Source: Pseudomonas cannabina (GTDB lineage: Bacteria > Pseudomonadota > Gammaproteobacteria > Pseudomonadales > Pseudomonadaceae). Taken from it: a stretch of 64,000 nucleotides of DNA. This document shows, one piece after another, positions 50,407-59,650 of the stretch; positions within the stretch are counted from its first letter, which is position 1; each line of letters starts with the position of its first letter. The position numbers and the translations under genes were made by a program. The notes beneath the pieces were generated by a model, which was not told the DNA's origin, made no database searches, and worked only from the letters and a program-made list of their open reading frames with translations. Where the stretch lies: positions 372,001 through 436,000 of the forward strand of contig NZ_FNKU01000001.1 in the NCBI RefSeq assembly GCF_900100365.1. The letters run 5' to 3'.

Positions 50407-50558
50407 GCATGGTACGGGGCATTGACTGAGCCAAATGCCATGTTCGGTGCTCGATACCATGTCGCCCTAGTAGGGCAGGGCATGGTATCAAATCTCATCA
50501 TCAGCCCGGTTTCATTGGGTTTTATCGTGGTGCATGAGTGCTTTTCTGAGCATGGTAT
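50407..50558. repeat. four GCATGGTAT-type repeats before the integrase
   Basis: Copies lie at 50407-50415 (GCATGGTAC), 50452-50461 (inverted, CGATACCATG), 50480-50489 (GCATGGTATC) and 50550-50558 (GCATGGTAT). Their placement between the guaA end and int suggests arm-type binding sites for the integrase or an excisionase. Confidence 0.5.
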
Positions 50559-50583
50559 TTTTTCAATGGAATCTGTAACTGCC

Positions 50584-51804
50584 ATGCTGACCGATACCAA
50601 GCTGCGTAACCTCAAACCGCAAGAAAAACTCTACAAGGTGAACGACCGTGACGGGCTGTACGTGGCCGTCACTGCTGCCGGTTCCATCTCCTTTCGTTAC
50701 AACTACTCAATCAATGGCCGTCAGGAGACCATCACGTTCGGTCGTTATGGCGTGGGTGGCATCACACTTGCGGAAGCCAGAGAGCGCTTGGGCGAGGCTA
50801 AAAAGATGGTTTCGGCGGGTAAGTCACCTGCCAAAGAGAAAGCCCGTGCCAAGGCACGCATCAAAGGGGCAGAGACGTTTGATGCCTGGGCGGAGAAATG
50901 GCTGCGTGGGTATCAGATGGCTGACTCGACGCGTGACATGCGCCGATCGGTTTACGAGCGCGAGCTAAAGCCGCACTTCGGTAATCAGAAACTGGTGGAA
51001 ATCAATCATGAGGATCTGCGTACCCTGACAGATGCAATTGTGGAGCGTGGAGCTCCAGCCACGGCCGTGCACTCCCGCGAGATTGTGATGCAGGTGTTCC
51101 GATGGGCGATAGAGCGTGGCCAGAAGGTTGAGAATCCGGCCGATCTGGTGCGTCCTGCAAGCATCGCTAAATTCGAGCCACGCGATCGCGCTCTAGGGCC
51201 TGACGAAATCGCGTTGATGTATCAGTACCTGGACCGCATAGGCACTGCCTCATCCGTGAGAGTCGCCGCTAAGCTGCTGTTGCTGACCATGGTTCGCAAA
51301 AGTGAATTGACCAACGCTACCTGGAACGAAATCAATTTCAGCGAAGCCCTGTGGACTATTCCGAAAGAGCGGATGAAGCGGCGCAATCCCCATTTGGTGT
51401 TCTTATCTCAGCAGGCGCTGGATTTCTTCATTGCTCTGAAGACGTTTGCCGGTGGTTCGGATTATGTCTTTCCCTCTCGGTACGATTCTGATTTGCCGAT
51501 GAGTACCGCGACGATCAATCAGGTGCTGACGCTGACCTACCGGCTTGCGCAGAAAGAAGGGCAGCCGTTGAGCAAGTTCGGACCGCATGATTTGAGGCGC
51601 ACAGCGAGCACGCTGCTGCATGAGGCGGGTTACAACTCAGATTGGATTGAGAAGTGCCTTGCGCACGAGCAGAAGGGCGTACGGGCCGTTTACAACAAGG
51701 CTGAATACCGCGATCAGCGTCGGGCGATGTTGCAGGATTGGGCGGATATGATTGACGAGTGGACGCTCAAACGACCACGTCCAAGCAATGGCGGAAAAAA
51801 ATGA
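50584..51804 (+). CDS. tyrosine recombinase (P4-type island integrase)
   Basis: This integrase would insert and excise the island at guaA. It has about 406 residues from MLTDTKLRNLKPQEKLYKV, the standard start for P4-type integrases; an ATG 18 bp earlier is possible. The N-terminal arm-binding DUF4102-type domain is followed by a SAM-like core-binding domain (about 100-190). The catalytic domain has Arg in MVRKSELTNATW, HDLRRTASTLLHEAGY, CLAHEQKG and the nucleophile Tyr in AVYNKAEYRDQR. All catalytic residues are present. Confidence 0.95.
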   Translation: MLTDTKLRNLKPQEKLYKVNDRDGLYVAVTAAGSISFRYNYSINGRQETITFGRYGVGGITLAEARERLGEAKKMVSAGKSPAKEKARAKARIKGAETFDAWAEKWLRGYQMADSTRDMRRSVYERELKPHFGNQKLVEINHEDLRTLTDAIVERGAPATAVHSREIVMQVFRWAIERGQKVENPADLVRPASIAKFEPRDRALGPDEIALMYQYLDRIGTASSVRVAAKLLLLTMVRKSELTNATWNEINFSEALWTIPKERMKRRNPHLVFLSQQALDFFIALKTFAGGSDYVFPSRYDSDLPMSTATINQVLTLTYRLAQKEGQPLSKFGPHDLRRTASTLLHEAGYNSDWIEKCLAHEQKGVRAVYNKAEYRDQRRAMLQDWADMIDEWTLKRPRPSNGGKK

Positions 51805-51822
51805 AACTAGAGCTTTGAGCTT

Positions 51823-52653
51823 TCATGGTGATGTCTGCTTTCCAGACCGTCGCTTGATGGCCGCAGAAACAGCTTGGCGTGATACGCCAAGCTGCCGGGC
51901 GATTTCAGCCTGACTTGTAATTCCTTGCATCAACAGATCATCTATCGTGCTAGTTGGTGACTTCAGTGCTTGGAGAAGGCGGTATGCCTCTTTTCTGACC
52001 TCGGCATGGGTCTCGATATCCCAGCTTGGAAGGAAAGCAGCTTCTTGAGACCAGATTTTTGCAATCAAATCCTCATAATCCAGCACGAACCTCCTATCGC
52101 GTTGGTAAGCGCGGCGTGCCTCATCGCTACGTCGCGGATTGTGGGCCTCACAATAGAGTTTGCTCGGTTTAGCTGACCGCTCTGGTTGGCCGGGTAGGGC
52201 CGCAGGCCTTAGTAATTCACCGTGTTGCGCCCAAGTAGAAACGAGCATTCGGCGCTCCACGTGCTCACGAAATGCTGCTATCGAAAAGTCCCCGCGCAAT
52301 TCCTGAATGTCACAGTACTTCGACAACATTCGAGGGGGCTCATACCTGCCGAACTCCCCATTCAATGCCCGTTCGTATCGATCCACCAAGGCATCGGCTT
52401 TTTTCTGAGCTTCGGTGCGAACAGACTCCGTTAATGGAACTGCTTTGATGTTCCCGCGCTTTAGGCGCTTGAAGACTTTCGGCGCCGCGATGCTGATCAC
52501 ATATTCGGTGGAGCGCCAACATAGCTCGCAGAAGCACCACTCGTATTGGTTACTCAACTTGGCCCGGATGCGACCCGACGATGTGTCGCTCTCTCTAACC
52601 AGCATTTGCAAAAGCGGGTCGTAGGTGCTCGACGTTTTTAAGTGTTTTCCCAT
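51823..52653 (-). CDS. island protein with Cys/His patches and a C-terminal HTH
   Basis: The protein has about 276 residues and is encoded convergently with int. Possible metal ligands are CELC in EWCFCELCWRSTEY (about 40-52) and CEAH in KLYCEAHNPRRSDEARRAY (about 165-185). A helix-turn-helix closes the protein (TSQAEIARQLGVSRQAVSAAIKRR). The MGKHLKTSS start at 52653 is preferred to an ATG ten codons upstream; I cannot decide firmly. It is likely a DNA-binding regulator or replication accessory of the island. No family name is claimed. Confidence 0.65.
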   Translation of the reverse strand: MGKHLKTSSTYDPLLQMLVRESDTSSGRIRAKLSNQYEWCFCELCWRSTEYVISIAAPKVFKRLKRGNIKAVPLTESVRTEAQKKADALVDRYERALNGEFGRYEPPRMLSKYCDIQELRGDFSIAAFREHVERRMLVSTWAQHGELLRPAALPGQPERSAKPSKLYCEAHNPRRSDEARRAYQRDRRFVLDYEDLIAKIWSQEAAFLPSWDIETHAEVRKEAYRLLQALKSPTSTIDDLLMQGITSQAEIARQLGVSRQAVSAAIKRRSGKQTSP

Positions 52654-52762
52654 TTTCCGATGATAGCTCTGATTGACAACCAAATTCTAACTTTTTTGCG
52701 CCCTGGTTCTGGCGCTCGAAGGCATTGTCAAGCATCTGACAACTTCGAAGGAAAGCGACCCC

Positions 52763-52987
52763 ATGGAGACCAAACCAAAGAGCAAGACACTCATCAACCG
52801 TAAGAAATTGCATGCGATGATCCCGCTAGCAGAGCGCACGATCTACAACATGGAGCAGCGGGGCGAATTCCCGCGCCGTATTGCGTTAACCAGTCGAAAT
52901 GTCGCTTGGGATTTGGCTGAAGTCGAAGAATGGATTGATGCGTGCAAGGCTTCTGGCCCAGCTCCCAGACCCGGAATTGGAGCCTGA
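52763..52987 (+). CDS. alpA: AlpA-family regulator/excisionase
   Basis: The 74-residue protein has an AlpA/MerR-like winged helix: LINRKKLHAMIPLAERTIYNMEQRGEFPRRIALTSRNVAW-type sequence, then LAEVEEWIDACKA. AlpA proteins activate integrase or excision genes of P4-type elements. An AAGGA site precedes the ATG. It is followed 3 bp later by the primase-like gene, so the two are probably cotranscribed. Confidence 0.88.
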   Translation: METKPKSKTLINRKKLHAMIPLAERTIYNMEQRGEFPRRIALTSRNVAWDLAEVEEWIDACKASGPAPRPGIGA

Positions 52988-52990
52988 ATA

Positions 52991-54394
52991 GTGTGGGTCG
53001 GGCCCGACTCAGGGCCCATGCCGCAGCCGCATGTGCGAACTTCCCGCGCTCAACTTCAACGTTCACAGCTTGCGCTGTTCAGCTCTCAGGACGAGGCGCA
53101 GATGTACCATGACAGCAACAGGAGCGGGTTCTTCTCGCTACTGGTTGACGTTCGTGGCGAAAAGCGTCAATCGTCCCACCGGCTAGCGGCTATGCCCACC
53201 ATACTCAATCTGGTTGACAAAACTCGCGACACTTGGATGGCTCAGGCCGAGTTCATCCGACCTAACCGGCGCGTCGTGAACCTGTCCCGGATTGGCCTGT
53301 TGTTCGCAGACCTCGACACCTACCGTATCCCCGCATTAGCTGGCCGCGACCCTGAAAAATTGGCTGCGTCCGTCTTGTATTTCTGCAACGAGGCAGGCGT
53401 GCCTGCGCCGTCTCTGCTGATCTACAGCGGTCGAGGCATACAGGCCAAGTGGCTACTAGAGGGCACGATTCCGCGCCAAGCGCTTCCCCGCTGGAATGCG
53501 TGCCAGCGTTACCTAGTGGATCGCCTCGCGCACATCGGAGCCGATCCGATGGCGAAGGACGCAAGCCGGGTTTTGCGTACAGTGGAGACGGTCAATAGCA
53601 AGAGTGGCGAAGTCTGCCGCGTGGTGCATGTCCAGAGCGACAAAAACGGCCAGCCGGTCCGGTACAACTTCGAGCATATGGCCGAGGCCCTGCTACCGAC
53701 TGCCCGCTGGACTATCGAGCAGCAGCGGCAGGAGCAGAGCCAGCGGCGCGCCACGAAAAAGCTTTTCCTTTTGGTGCCCGGCGGCAAAGCCGACAATTTG
53801 CGCGGTTTCTCAGGTCGCCAGCTTGCTTGGGATCGCCTCGAAGACCTGCGCAGGCTCGCCGAGCTGCGCGGCGATGTCGTGGAAGGCCAGCGGATGCAGC
53901 ATCTGTTTTGGCGGTTGAATTTCCTGTTACTTTCCGGGGCAACCAATAGCAAGCAGATGTACCACGAAGCTGCTGCGCTTGCCCGCGAATTAGATCCGCA
54001 GTGGAATAGCTGCTCCAAAGAGCTGATGACGCTGTTCAGCAAGGCAAAAGCCTACGAGGCCGGGGAGAAAGTCACCTTTGGCGGCAAGGAACACCCGCCG
54101 CTTTACACGCCCAGGAACGATACCCTTATCAACCTGTTTAGGATCACCCCCGAGGAACAGCAGCAGCTCAAGACTATCGTTAGCCACGCCGAGGCCGCAG
54201 GGCGCCACAGGAGGCGCGAGGAAGGTCGCAGACGCGCTGCTGGTGCCGTGGACCGGGAAACTTACCTCGAAACGGCTAACGGCAAGCTAGCAAAGGCTCA
54301 AGCGCTTCGGGCGGAAGGCTTAAGCGTGCGAGCCATAGCAAAGCGTATGGGCGTATCAGTTATGGCTGTGTCTAGGGAGGCGCTGCAAAAATAG
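52991..54394 (+). pseudogene. primase/replication-like protein, 3' end replaced by an IS
   Basis: The frame codes 467 residues from a GTG with GGAG about 8 bases upstream. The first two-thirds resemble an archaeo-eukaryotic-type primase of plasmids and islands: acidic pair in GLLFADLDTYRIP, SGRGIQAKWLLEG and DASRVLRTVETVNSKSGE. The C-terminus is a helix-turn-helix (GLSVRAIAKRMGVSVMAVSR) cut by an IS5-family element at 54376, so the last residues EALQK and the stop come from the IS. Turning the inter-IS DNA around restores an end of RYINAP and a stop, so only about six native residues are lost. It may still work. Confidence 0.75.
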
Positions 54395-55584
54395 CCAACT
54401 GTCCCCACCCTTGGCACACTAAGTTCCTTCAACAGCCTCCCTCTCCGTGAGCGTTACGCGCGTGCAGAAGACCTTCTCCGAACTCGAATATACCGGCAAG
54501 AAAAAGCAGACTCGCCGAGATCGCTTCCTGGCTGACCTTGAACAGTTGGTGCCTTGGGCCCTGCTGGAGGCGCAAGTGGCGCCGTTTTATAGCAACACCG
54601 CAGGCAAGCGCGGACGCCCTGCGATAGGGGTGTCGCGCATGTTGCGCATGTACGTCGTGCAGCAGTGTTTCGGTTTCTCCGATGAAGGTTGCGAAGATGC
54701 CGTCTACGACAGCCAGGCCATCCGCGGTTTTATGGGTATCGACCTGGGTCGCGAGTCTGCACCGGATGCCACCACCTTGCTGCGTTTTCGCCGCTTGCTG
54801 GAAGTCCATCAGCTAACCCGGCTGCTGTTTGAAACGATTAACCAGCATCTGGCCAGCCGGGGGCTGCTGCTCAAGGAAGGCACTATCGTCGACGCTACTC
54901 TGATCGCCGCGCCGCCCTCGGTCAAGAACCGAGAAGGCAAGCGTGATCCTGAGATGCATCAGGCCAGGAAAGGCAATCAATGGCACTTTGGGATGAAGGC
55001 CCACATTGGTGTAGACGCCACGTCGGGGCTGGTGCACAGCGTAGTAGGGACGGCCGCTAACGTGGCGGATGTCACCCAGGTTGGCCAGTTGCTTCACGGT
55101 GACGAAACCTATGTTTCGGGTGACGCTGGATACACCGGTGCGGCCAAGCGACCGGAGCATGCTGAACGGGACGTTATCTGGTCGATTGCAGAACGGCCAA
55201 GCAGTTACAAGCAGCACGGCGAAGGCAGCGTGCTGTATCGGGTCAAGCGCAAAATTGAATATGCCAAGGCGCAACTGCGTGCCAAGGTCGAGCACCCCTT
55301 CCAGGTAATCAAGGTGCGCTTCAATCATCGCAAGGTTCGCTACCGTGGGCTGGAAAAGAATACAGCGCAGTTGTTCAGTTTGTTTGGGTTGGCCAATCTG
55401 ATGCTGGCCAAGCGGTATTTACAACAGACGGCAGGATAAATCCGTCTGAAAGGCGGGACTGGCCCGCCTTTCAGCAAAATGAGGGCAGAAATCTGCTCGA
55501 GAAACGTAAAATAAGGCCGGCAGGTTGAAAAAAACCGGCTTGGAAATGGGGACGGTGCGAACGGGTTAATTGTTCAGCGTCTCC
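54376..55584 (+). mobile_element. IS5-family insertion sequence, copy 1
   Basis: The 1209-bp element has ends GGAGGCGCTGC (left) and GCAGCGTCTCC-like TCAGCGTCTCC (right). Flanks are CTAG on the left and CTAA on the right, fitting the YTAR targets of IS5 elements. It is an exact-length inverted copy of the element at 56030-57238, with identical transposase. Confidence 0.93.
54447..55439 (+). CDS. IS5-family transposase (copy 1)
   Basis: The 330-residue DDE transposase is intact. The N-terminal DUF772 domain (RPAIGVSRMLRMYVVQQCFG, DATTLLRFRRLLE) is followed by the catalytic Asp in GTIVDATLIAAPPS, Asp in VSGDAGYTGAAKR and Glu in AKVEHPFQVIKVRF. It is identical to the product of the other copy, which indicates recent duplication or gene conversion. 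The copy begins 71 bp from the outer IS end. Confidence 0.95.
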   Translation: MSVTRVQKTFSELEYTGKKKQTRRDRFLADLEQLVPWALLEAQVAPFYSNTAGKRGRPAIGVSRMLRMYVVQQCFGFSDEGCEDAVYDSQAIRGFMGIDLGRESAPDATTLLRFRRLLEVHQLTRLLFETINQHLASRGLLLKEGTIVDATLIAAPPSVKNREGKRDPEMHQARKGNQWHFGMKAHIGVDATSGLVHSVVGTAANVADVTQVGQLLHGDETYVSGDAGYTGAAKRPEHAERDVIWSIAERPSSYKQHGEGSVLYRVKRKIEYAKAQLRAKVEHPFQVIKVRFNHRKVRYRGLEKNTAQLFSLFGLANLMLAKRYLQQTAG

Positions 55585-56029
55585 CTAAAGCTATACCCAT
55601 ACCATAATCTTCGACAATGGTTGCAAGGATCTGCCCCCCCCCCCCATTCGTCCACGTTTAGGCCGCAAAGCGATTGGCTATGGTCGTAGGGGTCCTAGAG
55701 GAAAGCGGTAACAAGCGTAACTCGGGCCGCGTTTCTGCTTGAGTGGCTGAGTCCAAAGGTTAGCGCGAACAGGTAAAAAGAGGATTTTTTGTAGGGCAGA
55801 CTGTCCGCTTCTGGCCGGTTCCTATCGCTCGACTCCATCCAGCTTGCCGGTCAGATTCGATGCAAGCGACAGAACAGTAGCAATGCGTAAAGAAGGTCGG
55901 GAGGGAAGCAATGACCCAACCTCATATGGGGCTGCGAAAAACAGACCGCCATCCAATTGCCCGGAGGCTTCGCCATTAGTAATACGCACGGACTTGGTAC
56001 ACTGATTTATGGAGCGTTTATGTACCTAG
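55585..56029. other. 445-bp segment between the inverted IS copies, apparently inverted
   Basis: There is no intact gene. Read on the minus strand from the right edge it begins CTAGGTACATAAACGCTCC, which continues the frame of the primase-like gene (RYINAP, stop). Its far end reads QILATIVEDYGMGIA in frame with the helicase fragment beyond copy 2. It contains a 12-base poly-C (55634-55645). These joins suggest that the segment was flipped by recombination between the two IS copies. Confidence 0.7.
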
Positions 56030-57238
56030 GGAGACGCTGAACAATTAACCCGTTCGCACCGTCCCCATTTCCAAGCCGGTTTTTTTCAACCTGCCGGCCT
56101 TATTTTACGTTTCTCGAGCAGATTTCTGCCCTCATTTTGCTGAAAGGCGGGCCAGTCCCGCCTTTCAGACGGATTTATCCTGCCGTCTGTTGTAAATACC
56201 GCTTGGCCAGCATCAGATTGGCCAACCCAAACAAACTGAACAACTGCGCTGTATTCTTTTCCAGCCCACGGTAGCGAACCTTGCGATGATTGAAGCGCAC
56301 CTTGATTACCTGGAAGGGGTGCTCGACCTTGGCACGCAGTTGCGCCTTGGCATATTCAATTTTGCGCTTGACCCGATACAGCACGCTGCCTTCGCCGTGC
56401 TGCTTGTAACTGCTTGGCCGTTCTGCAATCGACCAGATAACGTCCCGTTCAGCATGCTCCGGTCGCTTGGCCGCACCGGTGTATCCAGCGTCACCCGAAA
56501 CATAGGTTTCGTCACCGTGAAGCAACTGGCCAACCTGGGTGACATCCGCCACGTTAGCGGCCGTCCCTACTACGCTGTGCACCAGCCCCGACGTGGCGTC
56601 TACACCAATGTGGGCCTTCATCCCAAAGTGCCATTGATTGCCTTTCCTGGCCTGATGCATCTCAGGATCACGCTTGCCTTCTCGGTTCTTGACCGAGGGC
56701 GGCGCGGCGATCAGAGTAGCGTCGACGATAGTGCCTTCCTTGAGCAGCAGCCCCCGGCTGGCCAGATGCTGGTTAATCGTTTCAAACAGCAGCCGGGTTA
56801 GCTGATGGACTTCCAGCAAGCGGCGAAAACGCAGCAAGGTGGTGGCATCCGGTGCAGACTCGCGACCCAGGTCGATACCCATAAAACCGCGGATGGCCTG
56901 GCTGTCGTAGACGGCATCTTCGCAACCTTCATCGGAGAAACCGAAACACTGCTGCACGACGTACATGCGCAACATGCGCGACACCCCTATCGCAGGGCGT
57001 CCGCGCTTGCCTGCGGTGTTGCTATAAAACGGCGCCACTTGCGCCTCCAGCAGGGCCCAAGGCACCAACTGTTCAAGGTCAGCCAGGAAGCGATCTCGGC
57101 GAGTCTGCTTTTTCTTGCCGGTATATTCGAGTTCGGAGAAGGTCTTCTGCACGCGCGTAACGCTCACGGAGAGGGAGGCTGTTGAAGGAACTTAGTGTGC
57201 CAAGGGTGGGGACAGTTGGCTATTTTTGCAGCGCCTCC
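56030..57238 (-). mobile_element. IS5-family insertion sequence, copy 2 (inverted)
   Basis: This 1209-bp element is the reverse-orientation copy of the one at 54376-55584. Flanks on the plus strand are CTAG (56026-56029) and TTAG (57239-57242). The outer right end is GCAGCGCCTCC, matching the outer left end of copy 1. Confidence 0.93.
56175..57167 (-). CDS. IS5-family transposase (copy 2)
   Basis: This is a 330-residue DDE transposase identical in sequence to copy 1, with the same Asp/Asp/Glu positions. It is intact and transcribed toward the inter-IS segment. With two identical active-looking copies in inverted orientation, homologous recombination would invert rather than delete the 445 bp between them. 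Confidence 0.95.
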   Translation of the reverse strand: MSVTRVQKTFSELEYTGKKKQTRRDRFLADLEQLVPWALLEAQVAPFYSNTAGKRGRPAIGVSRMLRMYVVQQCFGFSDEGCEDAVYDSQAIRGFMGIDLGRESAPDATTLLRFRRLLEVHQLTRLLFETINQHLASRGLLLKEGTIVDATLIAAPPSVKNREGKRDPEMHQARKGNQWHFGMKAHIGVDATSGLVHSVVGTAANVADVTQVGQLLHGDETYVSGDAGYTGAAKRPEHAERDVIWSIAERPSSYKQHGEGSVLYRVKRKIEYAKAQLRAKVEHPFQVIKVRFNHRKVRYRGLEKNTAQLFSLFGLANLMLAKRYLQQTAG

Positions 57239-58687
57239 TTAGGTCTTCCCGATCCAATTACTATTTCGACAACCGATCATTGTCAACAGGTGTTCGCGAG
57301 GGTCAGGAACCGTCTATTCGGTGAAACCAGCACCTACAAAAAAATGGACATGGATAAATACCGACGCGTACATTTTGATCGGACAGCACCAGCCTGGCGA
57401 GAGTTTGCTGAGCTTGCTGCCTTGGCCGAGGCCTACGAAGAGGCGTTGCACCATGAAGGTTTCGTCGACTTTGAGGATCTAGTCATCTACGGGGAACGGC
57501 TAGTAGCTGAGCATGACTGGGTCTTGCCGCTCGTAAGCGCGCGGTTCCCAATGCTAGCTGTTGATGAGTATCAGGATCTGGGTATAGGCCTGCACCGCAT
57601 CGTAAAGCGACTCGTGTTTGACGGAGGAGTTCGTTTGTTTGCAGTGGGGGATGCTGACCAGTCAGTGTATGGCTTCAATGGTGCTGACTCTAGCCTGCTA
57701 CATGAGCTGGCTGAGCGACCGGATGTCGAATGTGTGAAATTGGAAGTTAACTACCGTTGCGCTGAAACCATTGTACGGGTATCTGAACGAGCCTTGGGCG
57801 AGTTGAGAGGCTATCGGTCTTTCGATCCGGATAGGCAAGCGCATATTGATATAGTCGAGTGCCCTGATGGGCTGACACAACAGGCAAGGCGTGCGATCGA
57901 GGAAATTATTCCTGTTGCCTTGGCGGGCAAGCCGGGGCGACAAGTTGGTGACATAGCTATTCTCTACAGGAATGCGAGCATTGGGGATGTAGTCGCAAGT
58001 GCCGCTGCCGAAGCAGGATTGAGTTTTATCCGAATCGACACTTCAGCACCTTACCGAAAATGCGCTATTACGAGCTGGATTGAGGATTGTTCAGCGTGGT
58101 GTGCAGGAGGGTGGCGTGAGACGACGCCCCTATTACAAGGGTTGATAGATCGGTGGTTGGCATTTCATCGCCTGCGCTTGTCAGACAACAACGCTCGAGT
58201 CGAACGGAAGAAGCTAACTCAATTCCTGTGGGCTCATAGACGAAACCAATCTGCTATCTACTTTGTGAGAACCATACGTGAAGAGCTTCTTGATAACTTA
58301 ATTGCGACTGATGCCAGTTTGCTTGACCAGGCTGCTCAGTTGGAAGCTATGACCCAAGCGCTACAGGAGGGCGGCACCCTGCAAGAGCTAGACATGGCAC
58401 GCCTCGGCGGGCGTGACGGATCTCCCGACCAGCTGAATTTGTTGACACTCCATTCCGCAAAGGGGTGTGAATACGACGTGGTAATCATGCTTGGCCTAGA
58501 CGAAGGTTCCTTTCACTGGACGAATGTTCAAGGTAATGATCTTCGTGAAAGCCGTCGACTTTTCTATGTTGGGTTTACACGAGCTCGTGATGAGGTGCAT
58601 ATGCTGTATTCAGGCTGGAACGAGAATCGTGGCCGTCGTTACTACTCAGGTCGTTTGCGCTTTCTTGAGGAGCTTATTGCAGATTAG
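57239..58687 (+). pseudogene. UvrD/Rep-type helicase, 5' end lost
   Basis: The fragment of about 480 residues belongs to a superfamily 1 helicase. Motif II (AVDEYQDLG), motif III (FAVGDADQSVYGFNGAD), motif IV (VKLEVNYRC), motif V (LTLHSAKGCEYDVVIML) and motif VI (ESRRLFYVGFTRARDE) are present. The Walker A P-loop (motif I) and Ia are missing because the gene is cut by IS copy 2 at its start. A frame opening inside the IS is not native. The inverted inter-IS segment supplies about 15 more upstream residues in frame, but still no P-loop. It is non-functional as a helicase. Confidence 0.85.
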
Positions 58688-59013
58688 GCGAGGTAGCCTG
58701 AGTGACCACTGGTGGAAAACGTTCCGCAGTTTTCCATCCTATACGAGCTGGAAAGCTGTGCCGGATGGAAAAAATTTACTTGTTCACCAGAGTCTGCGAT
58801 TGGCGGTAATGGGTCGATTTCTGCCGGTTGCATTGCTGAGACAGGTCCGTGCGTATTAATGATGGCAAAGCCCTCCGCACCGTTGATGCCCTTCGTCCGC
58901 ATTCATGTTGGAGGTGGTGAGCGATCCGTTCAGAATTGAGCGTAAGATAAGAGGGTTATGTTCGAAAAACAAACCCCGCGCTCGGGCGGGGTTGCTATTG
59001 GCAACTCACTACT
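58688..59013. other. intergenic island DNA, no gene found
   Basis: These 326 bases follow the helicase fragment. A small stem (CCCCGCGCTCGGGCGGGG near 58974-58993) may act as a terminator. No credible coding sequence is seen. Confidence 0.45.
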
Positions 59014-59647
59014 TGTAACGACCTGCAATCGAAATGGCCCGGACCTGCAATCATCGCGTTTTTCGACCGGGATTAATTGCGTCTATCCGGCACCGCGAAC
59101 CAGCATTGACTGCAAACGAACCTGCATCCACCCACTTCGACCTGCAATCGAGAGCGGCCGACCAGGATTAAATGCGACTGAAAACCGATGATTTTAGCGG
59201 GGTTTACGCGGATGCACTCGGCTTAGTGCACTTTCTGTTTCATTGCTCCGCACCCTGTACTGCGATCACACGATTCAGTCCGGTAGCCCGGTAGCGCTGC
59301 TGTTGGAAGCTCCAACCTCTTACCTCCGTAAGGTGCCATCGTCAAGTTTGTCTCTTTAGACTCTAGAATTTGTGAACGTACTGTATCAAAAATTAAAAAC
59401 CGCCCTATTGAGACGCAAAAAGCGTCTCGGTCATACGTCTCACAAGGGTGTACTTAAATGAGACAGAAACGGCGGGTGGTCACTCGCAAATAATTCCGGT
59501 TCATGACGGTCGATTGCAGGTCTAATCAGATGAATGCAGGTTCATTCGCAAATAATACCGGTTTGCTGGCTCGAATAGACGCAATCAATCCCGGTCGAAA
59601 AACTCGATGATTGCAGGTCGAGGCCATTTCGATTGCAGGTCGTTACA
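59014..59647. mobile_element. 634-bp non-autonomous element with 73-bp inverted ends and repeated motifs
   Basis: The first 73 bp (59014-59086) recur inverted at 59575-59647 with about four mismatches. The outermost bases are TGT...ACA. Inside each end, units related to CGACCTGCAATC and to CGACCGGGATTAATTGCG or AACCGGTATTATTTGCGA occur several times, as in the multi-site ends of IS21- or Tn7-like transposons. No transposase is encoded. No matching target duplication is seen (CTACT against TTTAT). Confidence 0.7.
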
Positions 59648-59650
59648 TTT

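Noticed and set aside
54376..57238. composite transposon made of the two IS5 copies
   Set aside because: The outer flanks (CTAG and TTAG) are not a duplication and the interior carries no cargo gene. Independent insertions plus inversion fit the four flanks better.
57182..57238. start of the helicase frame inside the IS
   Set aside because: The first residues (MKELSVPRVGTVGYFCSAS) are encoded by the IS terminus and are an accident of reading frame.
58974..58993. GC-rich stem after the helicase fragment considered as an att site
   Set aside because: It shares no sequence with the guaA 3' end.
59014..59647. CRISPR array suggested by repeated CGACCTGCAATC units
   Set aside because: Units are short, irregularly spaced, diverged and arranged in inverted halves, without uniform spacers or cas genes.
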